A stretch of 64,000 bases of DNA. Source: Hormoscilla sp. GM7CHS1pb (GTDB taxonomy: Bacteria; Cyanobacteriota; Cyanobacteriia; Cyanobacteriales; Desertifilaceae). Positions 49,560 to 58,673 of this stretch are shown one piece after another; the first letter of the stretch is position 1; every line of letters starts with the position of its first letter. The notes under the pieces are model-generated. The model ran no database searches, was not told the origin of the DNA, and worked only from the letters and a program-made list of their open reading frames with translations. The DNA lies in assembly GCA_014323675.1 (NCBI GenBank), contig JACONN010000002.1:1426001-1490000 (forward strand), in the 5' to 3' direction. Position numbers and translations under genes: made by a program.

Positions 49560-50380
49560 ATGAACAGTTTTTGGAAGAAAATTTTATATTTTGCTCAAAA
49601 GACGACGGTGAGAGTGGGACATCGTCTGTTGCAGGATTTTGGACGGGTTACCGCATCGGAAAAAGCAGATGGTAGTTTAGTTACCCAAGCAGATAAATGG
49701 GCCGATCGGGAACTGACAGAGGCGATCGCGGCAGCATTTCCCAGTCACGGGGTGTTAAGCGAAGAAACGGCTCATATTTTTCCCGATAATGAATGGTGCT
49801 GGATTATTGACCCGATCGACGGTACTACTAATTTTACCCGGGGGATTCCGATTTGGGGAATTTCTCTGGGTTTACTCTACCGGGGAACGCCAGTGTTTGG
49901 TTACGTATATCTGCCCCCGATCGGGCAAGCATTTCACGGCTTTTGGGGGAAACGTCCAGAAATATATCTTCCGAAAAATCAAGCATTTCTGAATCAGCGT
50001 CCCATCCGCACCAGCGGGGATAGTCCTAGCAGCAATCACTTCTTTAATCTCTGTGCTAGGAGTACCGATGTCCTGAGGCGATCGCCCGCATTTCCCTGTA
50101 AAATCCGGATGCTAGGGGTTGCGACTTATAACCTGCTAACGGTAGCAGCGGGAGTTACCATTGGTGGGGTAGAAGCAACTCCCAAAATCTGGGATATAGC
50201 GGCAGTCTGGGCCATTGTCCAAGCTGCTGGGGAGAGTGGATATCCCTGCAAGAAGAAGCAATCTTTCCCCTCACCGTAGGAGAAGATTACAGCAGTCGTT
50301 CCTATCCCACCTTAGTGGTGAGTCGGACGGAATTGGTGAGTGTATTTCAACCTTTGGTGGAATTTATTGCCAAACCATAA
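49560..50380 (+). pseudogene. Inositol monophosphatase family protein, frameshifted at the 3' end
   Basis: LVTQADKWADRELTEAI, GVLSEETA, WIIDPIDGTTNFTRGIPIWG (metal site) and WDIAAVWAIVQAAG are the IMPase signatures, hydrolysing inositol or sugar phosphates. Around 50230 the frame breaks; WISLQEEAIFPLTVGEDYSS to VEFIAKP continues in another frame to TAA 50378-50380. The active-site motifs lie before the break, so a partly active product is possible. Confidence 0.8.
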
Positions 50381-50440
50381 ATCAATACAATACTATCGTA
50401 GGACTGATGTCAGTTCCATTCCGTGTAGAATAAAATGGAG

Positions 50441-50620
50441 GGCGTTGCACATTTTTGGGATGATAGCAGTCAATGGTTGCCGTTCCCAGGCGGGAGCCAG
50501 GGAAGGAGGAAAATTGCCACGAGTAAAATTGAATAAGCTAATATAGTCTAGAACATTTATGACTATTTCAATTGATCATTCACAATTTTCAACCCTTATC
50601 ATCCCGTAGTTGTGCAACGC
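50441..50620. mobile_element. 180-bp MITE with IS1-type ends
   Basis: Begins GGCGTTGCACATTTTTGGGA and ends with the inverse ATCCCGTAGTTGTGCAACGC. These ends match those of the IS1-family element at 4948-5819. Flanked by 9-bp direct repeats AAAATGGAG (50432-50440, 50621-50629). No ORF. It sits 35 bp before the sensor kinase ATG. Confidence 0.9.
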
Positions 50621-50655
50621 AAAATGGAGAAACTCTTGCATTCACAAAGCCAACC

Positions 50656-52559
50656 ATGCAGTTACTGTTTCCCAAACAAGAGCGGCGATCGCGTATCAAT
50701 CTGCCGATCCGACTGATAATAGGATGCGCTACCTTGCTGGTGAGCGCCTCAGCTTACTGGAGCTATTAACTCGTACGTAATTTAGGACTGGAAAATATCA
50801 AAGAAAATGCCTTCTCGAAAGTGCAGGAAGGGGTTAACGAACTTGATGAATGGCTAGCAGTTAGAAAAGCGGAAGTAGCAACGCTCGCGGCCAGTACCAT
50901 AACAGGGACAATGGACAGTGGCCGGACCTTACTTAGAATCGGAAGTCGGGCGTTCCCAAGAATTTCACCATTTTATCTACGTGCAGCCAGATGGCTTCTA
51001 TTATAACACGGCCACAGCAGGAGGCTTGGTTATAGGTAAAAATGTCAGCCATCGACTCTGGGTGCAGCGGGCATTTAGGGGTGAAGCGAACCTGTCAGAT
51101 CCCCTCATCAGTCTGTCATTGGGAATTCCCAAAATTAATGTTGCCTCGCCAATCGGATCTGCCGCTCAACCCGTAGGAGTCTTGAGCGGCGGGATTACCA
51201 TAGAAAGAATTGTTGAGGTGGTGAAGCAACTGCAATACGGCTACGGGAGCTATGCCTTTGCCCTGAACTCTCAGGGTCGAGCGATCGCGCACCCCAACCC
51301 TAATTTAATGTCAACGAAAGAAAGACTTGGACCCAGTTTTATGTCAAGCGCCAATGGAGATTTAGCCGCAGTAGCTTCCGGGATGGTCAAGGGACAGCAG
51401 GGTATAGAATTAATCGAACTTGACGGCAGTTCTAAGTATGTTGCTTATCTGCCGTTGCGACAAGCTAAATGGTCAGTTGCTTTAGTGATTCCTCGTGCCA
51501 ATATCGAATCCCAACTGCGACTTTTGGATCTGATTGCCCTGGTAGTGCTAGGACTAGCGGTGACGATGATTGCAGTGCTTTGGCAGGTGCAGTCCTTCGA
51601 GCAAACAGAACTGAAAAGGTCGGAAGCGATCCTCGAACAACAGAATCAGCAACTAAAGGAAACTCTGCATCAACTCAAACAGACCCAAACACAACTCGTG
51701 CAAGCTGAAAAAATGTCTAGCTTGGGAGAGATGATAGCGGGAATTACTCATGAAATTAACAATCCCGTCAACTTTATTGTCGGCAATCTCGCTCATGCCG
51801 ATGCATATACCCAGAGTCTGATAGAGATGCTGCAGCTCTATGAGCAATACTATCTCGAACCCGCTCCGGAAATTCAAGAGCGATGTAATCTTCTTCGTAG
51901 TAGCCTTTCGACAGGCTACTACGAAGAAGATTACTCCGACGCAGGCAGTGGAACTGGAGTTTATTTGTGAAGACTTATCCCAAATTATTGGTTCAATGAA
52001 AGTGGGAACCGATCGCATCCAAGAGATAATCTCGAGTATGCGGAATTTCTCCCACACCGATGCAGGCCATCGCCAAGCTGCCGATATCAATCAGGGCTTA
52101 GATAGCACCCTGTTACTGTTGCGGCATCGCTTGCAAGCTACTGCTGGACGTCCTGAAATTGTACTGATTAAAGAGTACGGCAACCTGCCCCTCGTGGAGT
52201 GCTATCCCGGTCAACTAAATCAAGTGTTTATGAATATTTTGGCAAATGCGATCGATGCCTTGTCCGACTCCGCTAGTCAGGGAATGTTAACGGAGCAACT
52301 CAGGATTAAGATTGTGACCGAAGTGGGCGATCGCGATCTAGTTATCATCCGCATTCAAGATAATGGGATTGGCATGACAGAAACAGTCCGTTCTCAACTA
52401 TTCGATAGCTTTTTTACTACCAAACCGGTAGGCAAAGGAACGGGCTTAGGCTTATCAATCAGCCATCAAATTGTGGTAGATAAACATGGGGGAACTTTAA
52501 CCTGTACTTCAGAACTGGGTAAAGGCACTGAGTTTGCAATTGCAATTCCTTTGAAGTGA
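50656..52559 (+). pseudogene. Cache-domain sensor histidine kinase, three lesions
   Basis: Order: membrane helix (LPIRLIIGCATLLVSASAYW), extracytoplasmic Cache domain (SQEFHHFIYVQPDGFYYNTA, GIPKINVASPI), second helix (LIALVVLGLAVTMIAVLW), coiled coil, H-box ITHEINNPVNF, and ATPase domain (FMNILANAIDAL, DNGIGM, GKGTGLGLSIS). Lesions: TAA at 50767-50769; a frame change near 50905 (into GPYLESEVGRSQEF); and a 50-bp perfect hairpin (51885-51934) between the two DHp helices, which also shifts the frame. Not functional as one protein. Confidence 0.88.
51885..51934. repeat. Perfect 22-bp inverted repeat inside the kinase gene
   Basis: GTAATCTTCTTCGTAGTAGC plus CT, a 6-nt loop TTCGAC, and the exact inverse. 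It replaces or splits the codons between EIQERC and ELEFICEDLSQ. Confidence 0.92.
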
Positions 52560-52567
52560 AGGAAGGT

Positions 52568-53446
52568 TCAGGGGGTTTGCCAGAAGTAATCGGCGATCGG
52601 TTTATCTGTCGGGGCTAAGATATCTTCAGCAGGATTTAGCAAGACAGAACGCTGCACCAGCGGGCGATGATTTAACCTTCTCGCCACGCGGGTCGGAATG
52701 CCATGTCCGTAAACAATATGACCTTGCCCCGCGAGGACGACAACTTGATAATCTGGGTTAGTTATGATAAACTGAGAAATAGCTTCTGCCATGGTCTCAT
52801 CCCAGAGAACTTGGGCCAGAAAAAACCGCTCAAAGCGATCGCTATTCCCGTGCCCCCCTGCTTGATGCTGTTGGAATACATCTAGCAACATTTGCCGATA
52901 GGCAGCGTTATCAGTTCTAATTTCTGTCAAAGGCGGAATATACTGCCTGTCTTCAGGAGTCAGGACTTCTAAACCAGAACGAGCAACTTTCCGGGTGACT
53001 TCTGTGGGTGTATTAATGGCTAATACCGGTAAATTATTTTCCTTAGCAAAGCGGAGAATGGGCGCATAATATTTCCAAGGAAAACCCCATCTTTCCCGAT
53101 ACTCGGTTTGGGCAACCAACTGGGTTTCTGTTATTTTACCTGCCAGATAATCGTCGATCGCCTTTTGAAAGGGGCGCTGGAACATCTCTAGGGCGATCGC
53201 CACCTTACCATTGTTTTGGGTTAGTTGTTGAATAATCTCTAGCTGGGCTTGATGGTCCTCAAGACTGTCATGATTTTCCCCCAGATAGACCACATCGGCC
53301 TTCCCTAGTTCCCGTAATATCTGCGATCGGGAGTTTGGCATTTCTGGCAGGGGGTCTTTGACTTCCTGGGCATGGACTGGCAGGTAGCACAGGAGGATAA
53401 TGGACAGTGAGTAAGCCCAGAATTTGATGATTTGGCCTGTTTTCAT
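52568..53446 (-). CDS. ChaN/TIKI-family protein
   Basis: 292 residues. An N-terminal signal peptide (FWAYSLSIILLCYLPVHAQE) leads to VVYLGENHDSLEDHQAQLEI, ALEMFQRPFQKAIDDYL and VVVLAGQGHIVYGHGIP, the conserved blocks of ChaN-like haem-binding or metallohydrolase-fold proteins (GENH and GxxH). No lipobox cysteine is visible. Convergent with the kinase, 8 bp apart. Intact. Confidence 0.88.
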   Translation of the reverse strand: MKTGQIIKFWAYSLSIILLCYLPVHAQEVKDPLPEMPNSRSQILRELGKADVVYLGENHDSLEDHQAQLEIIQQLTQNNGKVAIALEMFQRPFQKAIDDYLAGKITETQLVAQTEYRERWGFPWKYYAPILRFAKENNLPVLAINTPTEVTRKVARSGLEVLTPEDRQYIPPLTEIRTDNAAYRQMLLDVFQQHQAGGHGNSDRFERFFLAQVLWDETMAEAISQFIITNPDYQVVVLAGQGHIVYGHGIPTRVARRLNHRPLVQRSVLLNPAEDILAPTDKPIADYFWQTP

Positions 53447-53550
53447 ACTTATATCGTACCAGAGATCGATCGCCCTGTAATAAAACTTATCAAATCTCGT
53501 GGAGTTGATAGCGGATACTAAATAGAGAACCTATGATAGTGGAGTATCCT

Positions 53551-53862
53551 ATGTCAGATTTTGTAGTAACCCCCGTCAAACCCGCAGTTTTGCTTACCAT
53601 CATTAGCGAGACAGTATTGAGAGAAAGGATAGTCAAGTTACTGAAACAGCAAGGTATCACCGGATATACCATCAATCAAGTGCAAGGAGAAGGCTCTCAC
53701 GGCAAACGCATGGGTGATATCCCTGGCTATAATAGCAATTTTGAGCTGAAGACGATCGTGTCCCCAGAAATATCTGATGTTATCCTTCCTCTCTTAAAAG
53801 AGCAGAAGGGAAACCACGCCTTGCTCGCCTACCGACAGGATGTGGAAGCATTGATTGATTAA
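53551..53862 (+). CDS. PII-like small regulatory protein
   Basis: 103 residues. VLLTIISETVLRERIVKLLK, GITGYTINQVQGEGSHGKRM (T-loop region) and FELKTIVSPEISDVILPLLK follow the ferredoxin-like PII fold. The T-loop has no GlnB uridylylation Tyr in the classical context and the C-terminus is short, so this is a PII-like (SbtB/other) group, not GlnB. ATG 53551 is chosen (GGAG 6 nt upstream). Ligand unknown. Confidence 0.75.
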   Translation: MSDFVVTPVKPAVLLTIISETVLRERIVKLLKQQGITGYTINQVQGEGSHGKRMGDIPGYNSNFELKTIVSPEISDVILPLLKEQKGNHALLAYRQDVEALID

Positions 53863-53876
53863 TAATTTGTAGGGTG

Positions 53877-54061
53877 GGCACCGCCCCTTTCAAGGGTATG
53901 TTTTTAATATTTACCTTCTGCAAGTGAGGGGGAGAGTGGGAGAGTGGGGGAGCTAGAACAAATTTATGTCATTAATTGCCTGGAAAATTATCCCTTCGAT
54001 CTGGAGGTTTACCCCCTCAGACAAATTGAAATGTAAAAAACATACCCCTGTAAGGGGCACC
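53877..54061. mobile_element. Candidate 185-bp MITE
   Basis: Imperfect terminal inverted repeats of about 27 bp: GGCACCGCCCCTTTCAAGGG plus TATGTTTTT on the left, and AAAAAACATACCCCTG plus TAAGGGGCACC on the right. No ORF. A target duplication is not clear. Confidence 0.6.
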
Positions 54062-54126
54062 TTCGATGTCTCCGGAGAGCAGGCGCAGGGAACCCTCCGC
54101 TACTCGCACTACTCCGGAGACATCGA
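54062..54126. repeat. Palindromic repeat, CTCCGGAGACATCG family
   Basis: Outer arms CGATGTCTCCGGAG and CTCCGGAGACATCG enclose CCTCCGCTACTCGCACTA. The same unit lies inside the uracil-DNA glycosylase gene at 55131-55193. Confidence 0.88.
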
Positions 54127-54169
54127 CCCACCATCTGATATAGAGATAAATAGACAACATCATCACATG

Positions 54170-54210
54170 TATTGGTTGGGTTTCGTGCGGAAACCCAACC
54201 TACAATCATC
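54170..54210. repeat. Palindromic repeat, AACCCAACC family
   Basis: GGTTGGGTTTCGTGCGGAAA followed by CCCAACC, just after the phosphoribosyltransferase stop (minus strand). Confidence 0.8.
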
Positions 54211-54212
54211 TA

Positions 54213-54946
54213 TTATTTTAACAGCCAATCGAGTTGTTTTTCCAGACAAGCAAGGGCATCTTTCATCTGCACCTGCCGAAAGGAGGCATAAAAGCGACTG
54301 ACACTACCGAAAAGTTCCGGAGTGGCTAAAACAATCACCCGATCGCCCCAGTCGTGCAGTTCTTCCAGCAATCTCTTGGGTGCCACCGGCGCACAGATCC
54401 AGATTTGGGCGGGATCTTGCAGTCGCAGGGCCTTAATCGCTACTGCCATCGTCATCCCCGTAGCAATGCCATCATCAACTAAAAGGGCGATCGCCCCAGT
54501 CGGACTCAGATCCTGTTTGGGCAATGGGGAGTGATTTAATAGGATCTCGCCCGTATCAAGGGATACAGCAGGGCGGTTAGGGGCCAGTTGGCTCAGTTGA
54601 GATACTGCTTTCTCTTGGGCTTGCAGCTGCTGGGTTTCCCGTAAACTAGGTTCATCTATAACGAGTTGTGTAGACCAGATTACCTGTCTGCAGGCAGTCA
54701 CCGCACCAATAGCTAACTCCCGATTTTGGGGTTTGGTAATCTTTTTCGCCACCACCACATCCAGAGGACAACCCAAAGTCCGGGCGATCGGCACGGCAAC
54801 TGGCAAACCCCCCGAGGTAGGGCATAAGCAATTGTGCTGGGCGGTGCTCCCCCAGCCTGATGCAACTGGGCCATCTGGACGGCAACTACTTCAGCTAGCT
54901 GCTGTCCGGCATCCTGGCGATCGGCAAATATAAAATCAGGTAACAT
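54213..54946 (-). pseudogene. Phosphoribosyltransferase, one-base frameshift
   Basis: ATG 54946: MLPDFIFADRQDAGQQLAEV to STIAYALPRGG; at a G6 run (54815-54822) one G is missing and the frame resumes LPVAVPIARTLGCPLDVVVA. IALLVDDGIATGMTMAVAI is the PRPP-binding loop. Belongs to the PRTase-like family that often stands alone in cyanobacteria. The N-terminal 40 residues would be separated from the PRPP site. Confidence 0.82.
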
Positions 54947-55054
54947 AAGCTTTGGCACCAGATGGGCTTATTTCTATTTTTGGCTCATTTTTGCTGCTCT
55001 GAGTCTATTTTTCGGGCCGTCCGCGGACCGATCGAATCATACCTCAAGAAATTC

Positions 55055-55882
55055 ATGGCTAACGAAGAACAACCCAGTCTGTTTGACCGCTCAAATTTGA
55101 GCTGGACCGCAGCACCAGCAACATCTGCTTCGATGTCTCCGGAGAACAGGGCCCCCTCCGCTACTCGTGCACTACCTCCGGAGACATCGATTCGTCTGCG
55201 AAGACGCTACGCGATCGAACAATTAATTGCCCAGATCCAGTCCGAAGCGGAACGTACTAGCTTTCCCATCGACGAACCAGTATATCAGGCTGCCAACTTA
55301 AAACCAACTCAGCCTATTCTCTATGCTGGCAATTTGGCAAGTCAGTTGTGCTTTTTTGGCCGGGATCTAGGCATTGATGAAGTTCACGCCCGTCAACCGC
55401 TATACGGTGCCGCTGGCCGGTTAGTGCGTCAGGGGGTTTACCGCGCCGTTTATCACCAAAAGTCCAGCCAAAATGAAGAATTGTTAGCTGTCTGCGACCA
55501 CGTCCTCCTCACTAACACTGTACCTTACAAACCCCCTGGTAATAAAGCCTATCTAGCTGGCGTCAAAAATAGATTTCGTCCTTTTATCGAGCGTCTGCTG
55601 GTCATTCACTGGCAAGGAAATCAAATCATTACCCTGGGGACTGAAGCCTGCAAATGGTTTATTCCCTATGGCGCTAAAAGAGAAGTGACTGGCTTTTTCC
55701 AACGGGACGATCGCTACACTGCCAGCTTGCAAGTAACCCTGAAAGCCGTAGATAACCTCAGACAGCCCCATGAAAAGCAAGTAACGCTGTTACCTCTGCC
55801 CCATCCATCGCCTTTGAATGAAAAATACTATGCCAAATTTCCCGAGATGCTTCAGCAGCGCCTTGGGAAAATCTTCCCGTGA
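55055..55882 (+). CDS. Uracil-DNA glycosylase superfamily protein with a repeat-encoded insert
   Basis: 275 residues from ATG 55055. FFGRDLGIDEVHARQPLYGA is the catalytic motif A region and LLPLPHPSPLNEKYY motif B, so a family-4/5-like UDG removing uracil from DNA. VCDHVLLTNTVPYKPPGNKA is the central conserved block. Residues 26-47 (SMSPENRAPSATRALPPETS and on) come from a palindromic repeat that lies in frame in the poorly conserved N-terminus. The last 75 codons are duplicated downstream (56463-56691). Confidence 0.88.
   Translation: MANEEQPSLFDRSNLSWTAAPATSASMSPENRAPSATRALPPETSIRLRRRYAIEQLIAQIQSEAERTSFPIDEPVYQAANLKPTQPILYAGNLASQLCFFGRDLGIDEVHARQPLYGAAGRLVRQGVYRAVYHQKSSQNEELLAVCDHVLLTNTVPYKPPGNKAYLAGVKNRFRPFIERLLVIHWQGNQIITLGTEACKWFIPYGAKREVTGFFQRDDRYTASLQVTLKAVDNLRQPHEKQVTLLPLPHPSPLNEKYYAKFPEMLQQRLGKIFP
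55131..55193. repeat. Palindromic repeat embedded in frame in the UDG gene
   Basis: TCGATGTCTCCGGAG and CTCCGGAGACATCGA arms around CCCTCCGCTACTCGTGCACT. Same family as 54062-54126 and, more loosely, 30728-30777. Translated without breaking the frame. Confidence 0.92.
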
Positions 55883-56462
55883 CGCCTGCCCGGCATTAAG
55901 GACTTGGTTGCGTAATTTTCTAGACGCGATCGCACCGTGGATCGCGTCTGTCGAGTTACATAGTCTGGTGGTGCAAGAGTGCTCTCTTTTTGAGGTCTCT
56001 TATCTATGATAACCTGATTCCTAGACAAAGTCAAGCTTTTGGCAATATCACCACGAAGGTACATTGATAACCTGCAAGTCCCTAATACTATAATGCTAAA
56101 ATTAATCGTTGCTTTGTTTTGACAAAATGGTATTAGGGGTTAGGGGTGCCGGTTGTCGCCCAGGGATCCCTGGCGAGGGTATATGGTACGGCGAGGGTAC
56201 GGTGAGGATATGACTCCAGTGCACTTCTAGTGCCCTGAGAGCGGCTCCGGGTTATCCCAACCCATTGCGCTCGGGTATCGCTCGACTACGGCTCGCTCAT
56301 GGCTCGGGTGTGGCTCGGGTGTGGCTCGGTCTCGGCTCGGTCTCGGCTCGGTTTCGGTTCAGGTATGTAACGTCACACGGTGAATGTGATGTACGTCACC
56401 TACAGGGAGGGTAGGACGGCTATTATGGGCTTTCCCTCGGAGTCTCTCTTGTCTGTTCGGAT
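55654..56462. repeat. First copy of an 809-bp tandem duplication (uninterrupted)
   Basis: Runs from ATGGTTTATTCCC in the UDG gene to CTGTTCGGAT. The second copy starts directly at 56463 with ATGGTTTATTCCC and ends near 60810. This copy keeps the empty sites for all three later insertions: TTACATAGTCTGG, GTGCTCTCTTTTTGAGG and ATGGTATTAGGGG. Confidence 0.93.
56262..56358. repeat. Minisatellite of GGCTCGG-type units (first copy)
   Basis: GGCTCGGGTGTG and GGCTCGGTCTC units in a row. The second copy at 60583-60708 has extra units. Confidence 0.88.
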
Positions 56463-56691
56463 ATGGTTTATTCCCTATGGCGCTAAAAGAGAAGTGACTG
56501 GCTTTTTCCAACGGGACGATCGCTACACTGCCAGCTTGCAAGTAACCCTGAAAGCCGTAGATAACCTCAGACAGCCCCATGAAAAGCAAGTAACGCTGTT
56601 ACCTCTGCCCCATCCATCGCCTTTGAATGAAAAATACTATGCCAAATTTCCCGAGATGCTTCAGCAGCGCCTTGGGAAAATCTTCCCGTGA
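56463..56691 (+). pseudogene. Duplicated 3' end of the UDG gene
   Basis: Identical over 75 codons to the end of the UDG gene (WFIPYGAKREVTGFFQRDDR to LQQRLGKIFP), including motif B, but without motif A. Fused by the duplication junction to unrelated sequence. Confidence 0.93.
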
Positions 56692-56932
56692 CGCCTGCCC
56701 GGCATTAAGGACTTGGTTGCGTAATTTTCTAGACGCGATCGCACCGTGGATCGCGTCTGTCGAGTTACATAAGTAGGTGTGCATAATTAAACTCAACTAT
56801 GTAAATTTTTGTTAAATTGGCTGAAAGCCTCTCCCAGAAATAGATCATCTTTTTACATTTCTTAACATAAGCTAGGGCGTGTCATCAGTTAGAAAAAAGA
56901 TGCTATAGTAGTTAGCAAAAAAGAGGTGAAAG

Positions 56933-57767
56933 ATGCACCGATACGCACTCCGCGATGACCAGTGGGAACGGATGAAAGACTTGCTCCCTGGACGTGAGGG
57001 GCATGTGGGCGGTACAGCGAAGAACAATCGACTCTTTGTGGAGGCGGTGCTTTATCGCTATCGAGCTGAGATCCCCTGGCGAGACTTGCCCGAACGCTTT
57101 GGCGACTTTCGGGTAATTCACACTCGTTTTAGCCGTTGGAGCCAAAGTGGTGTCTGGGAAAGGGTTTTTCAGGTTTTAGCGGATGATGCCGATAACGAAT
57201 ATGCGATGCACTGAGGTTCTACCATCGTCTCGTGTCCGAGAGCGCCCACCTTGTCGTGCCGCTCCTGCGCACGACATGGGTGGGCGTCTCTGGACACGAC
57301 AGGGCTCATCAGCATAGTGCAGGGGCCAAAAAAAAGACGATGGTAGTGATCAAGCCATCGGGCGTAGCAAAGGTGGACTCAGTACGAAGATTCATGCCAT
57401 CTGCGATGCCCTGGGCAATCCCACAGGATTTCACCTGACAGGGGGCCAAACTCACGATCTGGCCGGTGCAGATGTTCTGCTCGAAGGGATTGAGGCCTCT
57501 GCCTCCGCCGCCGATCGGGCCTATGATGCTGACGAGCGTGTCCGAAAGCGATTAGAGAAAGACAAATGTAGTGCGGTGATTCCATCAAAAGCTAATCGGA
57601 AAGTGCCATATCCTTACGACAAATATCTGTACAAAGCACGGCATCTTATCGAAAACTTTTTTGCCAAACTGAAACAATATCGAGGGATTGCCACCCGCTA
57701 CGACAAAACAGCTAGTAATTTCTTGGGGGCCATCTATCTCACTGCTACAGTTATCTGGCTTAACTGA
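56933..57767 (+). pseudogene. IS5-family transposase, split by a 70-bp palindrome
   Basis: MHRYALRDDQWERMKDLLPG and FVEAVLYRYRAEIPWRDLPE are the usual N-terminus. The DDE core (STIV-RAHQHSAGAKKK, DRAYDADE, HLIENFFAKLKQYR) is intact in pieces. The first break is a 70-bp palindromic insert (57230-57299) inside the first catalytic strand. The second is a frame change after the A-run of KKK (57329-57337). Confidence 0.88.
57230..57299. repeat. 70-bp palindromic insert in the transposase
   Basis: Arms TCGTGTCCGAGAGCGCCCAC and the near-inverse TGGGCGTCTCTGGACACGA; inner arms GTCGTG and CACGAC. A GC-rich nested hairpin placed inside mobile DNA. Confidence 0.88.
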
Positions 57768-57939
57768 TGACACGCCCTAGTTTATTTGTGTTTACCTGCT
57801 TAGTCTGGTGGTGCAAGAGTGCTCTCCTCTCCATACTCGCTAAGGCGCTCGTATTTCGGGATGCGCCCCACCAAGGCGATCTGGTTGCCTGCGTTCGCCA
57901 TCTAGGTAATTATCTATGGGATGTTGACAATGGTTACAT

Positions 57940-58245
57940 TCAGTCGTCATCTTGACTGGAAAACAAAGTCTCAATGTCACGGTAGCCACTAACTACCCGC
58001 ACCACTTCGATCCCTTCAGCAATGGGGCGATAGAAAATCAAGTAACTGTCTACTGGAAAACTGCGTAATGGCGGAACAAGATTATCCCATCTACGCCCCA
58101 TATTAGGGAAATCAGCTAGAGTACGGCACACCTGTTTAATCCTCTGATTAATTCGCCTAGCAGCATCTTGATTGTTGCGGGCAATGAATCTGCTAATATC
58201 TAGCAAATCTTGTTTTGCCGGGTCTGTAATGACTATACGATTCAT
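57940..58245 (-). CDS. parE: ParE/RelE-type toxin
   Basis: 101 residues. IVITDPAKQDLLDISRFIAR and INQRIKQVCRTLADFPNMGR, then YLIFYRPIAEGIEVVRVVSG, are the ParE fold signatures (gyrase-targeting or ribosome-dependent RNase; target not readable). Overlaps the antitoxin stop by 4 nt. Present only in the second duplication copy. Confidence 0.9.
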   Translation of the reverse strand: MNRIVITDPAKQDLLDISRFIARNNQDAARRINQRIKQVCRTLADFPNMGRRWDNLVPPLRSFPVDSYLIFYRPIAEGIEVVRVVSGYRDIETLFSSQDDD

Positions 58246-58508
58246 TGTTTCACCTGATAAATTTTGTCGAACTCCAGATCTAGTTCGGCAAAGACTTCTT
58301 CGCCATCAAATACTTCTCCTCGTTCTGAAGCCTCAATGCCAATGGTAATTTCCTTTTGCAGTTCGGCAAGACGCCCCTGGTAGACCAGATAGCGGTCCTG
58401 TAGCAGTCTCACCGCCTGACTAACTGCATCACTGGCAGATATGCATTTGCCACTCTCAACTAATTGATGAATAAATTTCTCCTGTTCGGCTGTCAGAGAT
58501 ATGTTCAT
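58242..58508 (-). CDS. parD: ParD-type antitoxin
   Basis: 88 residues. MNISLTAEQEKFIHQLVESG with SASDAVSQAVRLLQDR is the ribbon-helix-helix DNA-binding half; the acidic C-terminus wraps the toxin. Expected to autoregulate the pair. ATGA coupling with parE. Confidence 0.9.
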   Translation of the reverse strand: MNISLTAEQEKFIHQLVESGKCISASDAVSQAVRLLQDRYLVYQGRLAELQKEITIGIEASERGEVFDGEEVFAELDLEFDKIYQVKQ

Positions 58509-58673
58509 GGGCTTGGATCCTTTTTTGAGGTCTCTTATCTATGATAACCTGATTCCTAGACAAAGTCAAGCTTTTGGCAATATCACCACGAAGGTACATT
58601 GATAACCTGCAAGTCCCTAATACTATAATGCTAAAACTAATCGTTGCTTTGTTTTGACAAAATGGTATTAAGG

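Larger units (their letters stand above)
56876..57776 (+). mobile_element. IS5-family element nested in the MITE
   Basis: Terminal repeats GGCGTGTCATCAGTTA (left) and TAACTGATGACACGCC (right), flanked by CTAG on both sides (56872-56875, 57777-57780). A TA duplication with one more element base at each end fits equally well. About 900 bp with one transposase, now damaged. Confidence 0.88.
56772..57800. mobile_element. 124-bp TA-flanked MITE, itself split by an IS5-type element
   Basis: Ends AGTAGGTGTGCATAATTAAA and the inverse-type TTTATTTGTGTTTACCTGCT pair imperfectly over about 22 bp. TA dinucleotides flank both ends; the first duplication copy shows the empty site (TTACATAGTCTGG). Without the nested IS the element is about 124 bp. 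A partial relative is at about 16637-16720. TA targeting suggests IS630/Tc1-type transposition. Confidence 0.88.
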
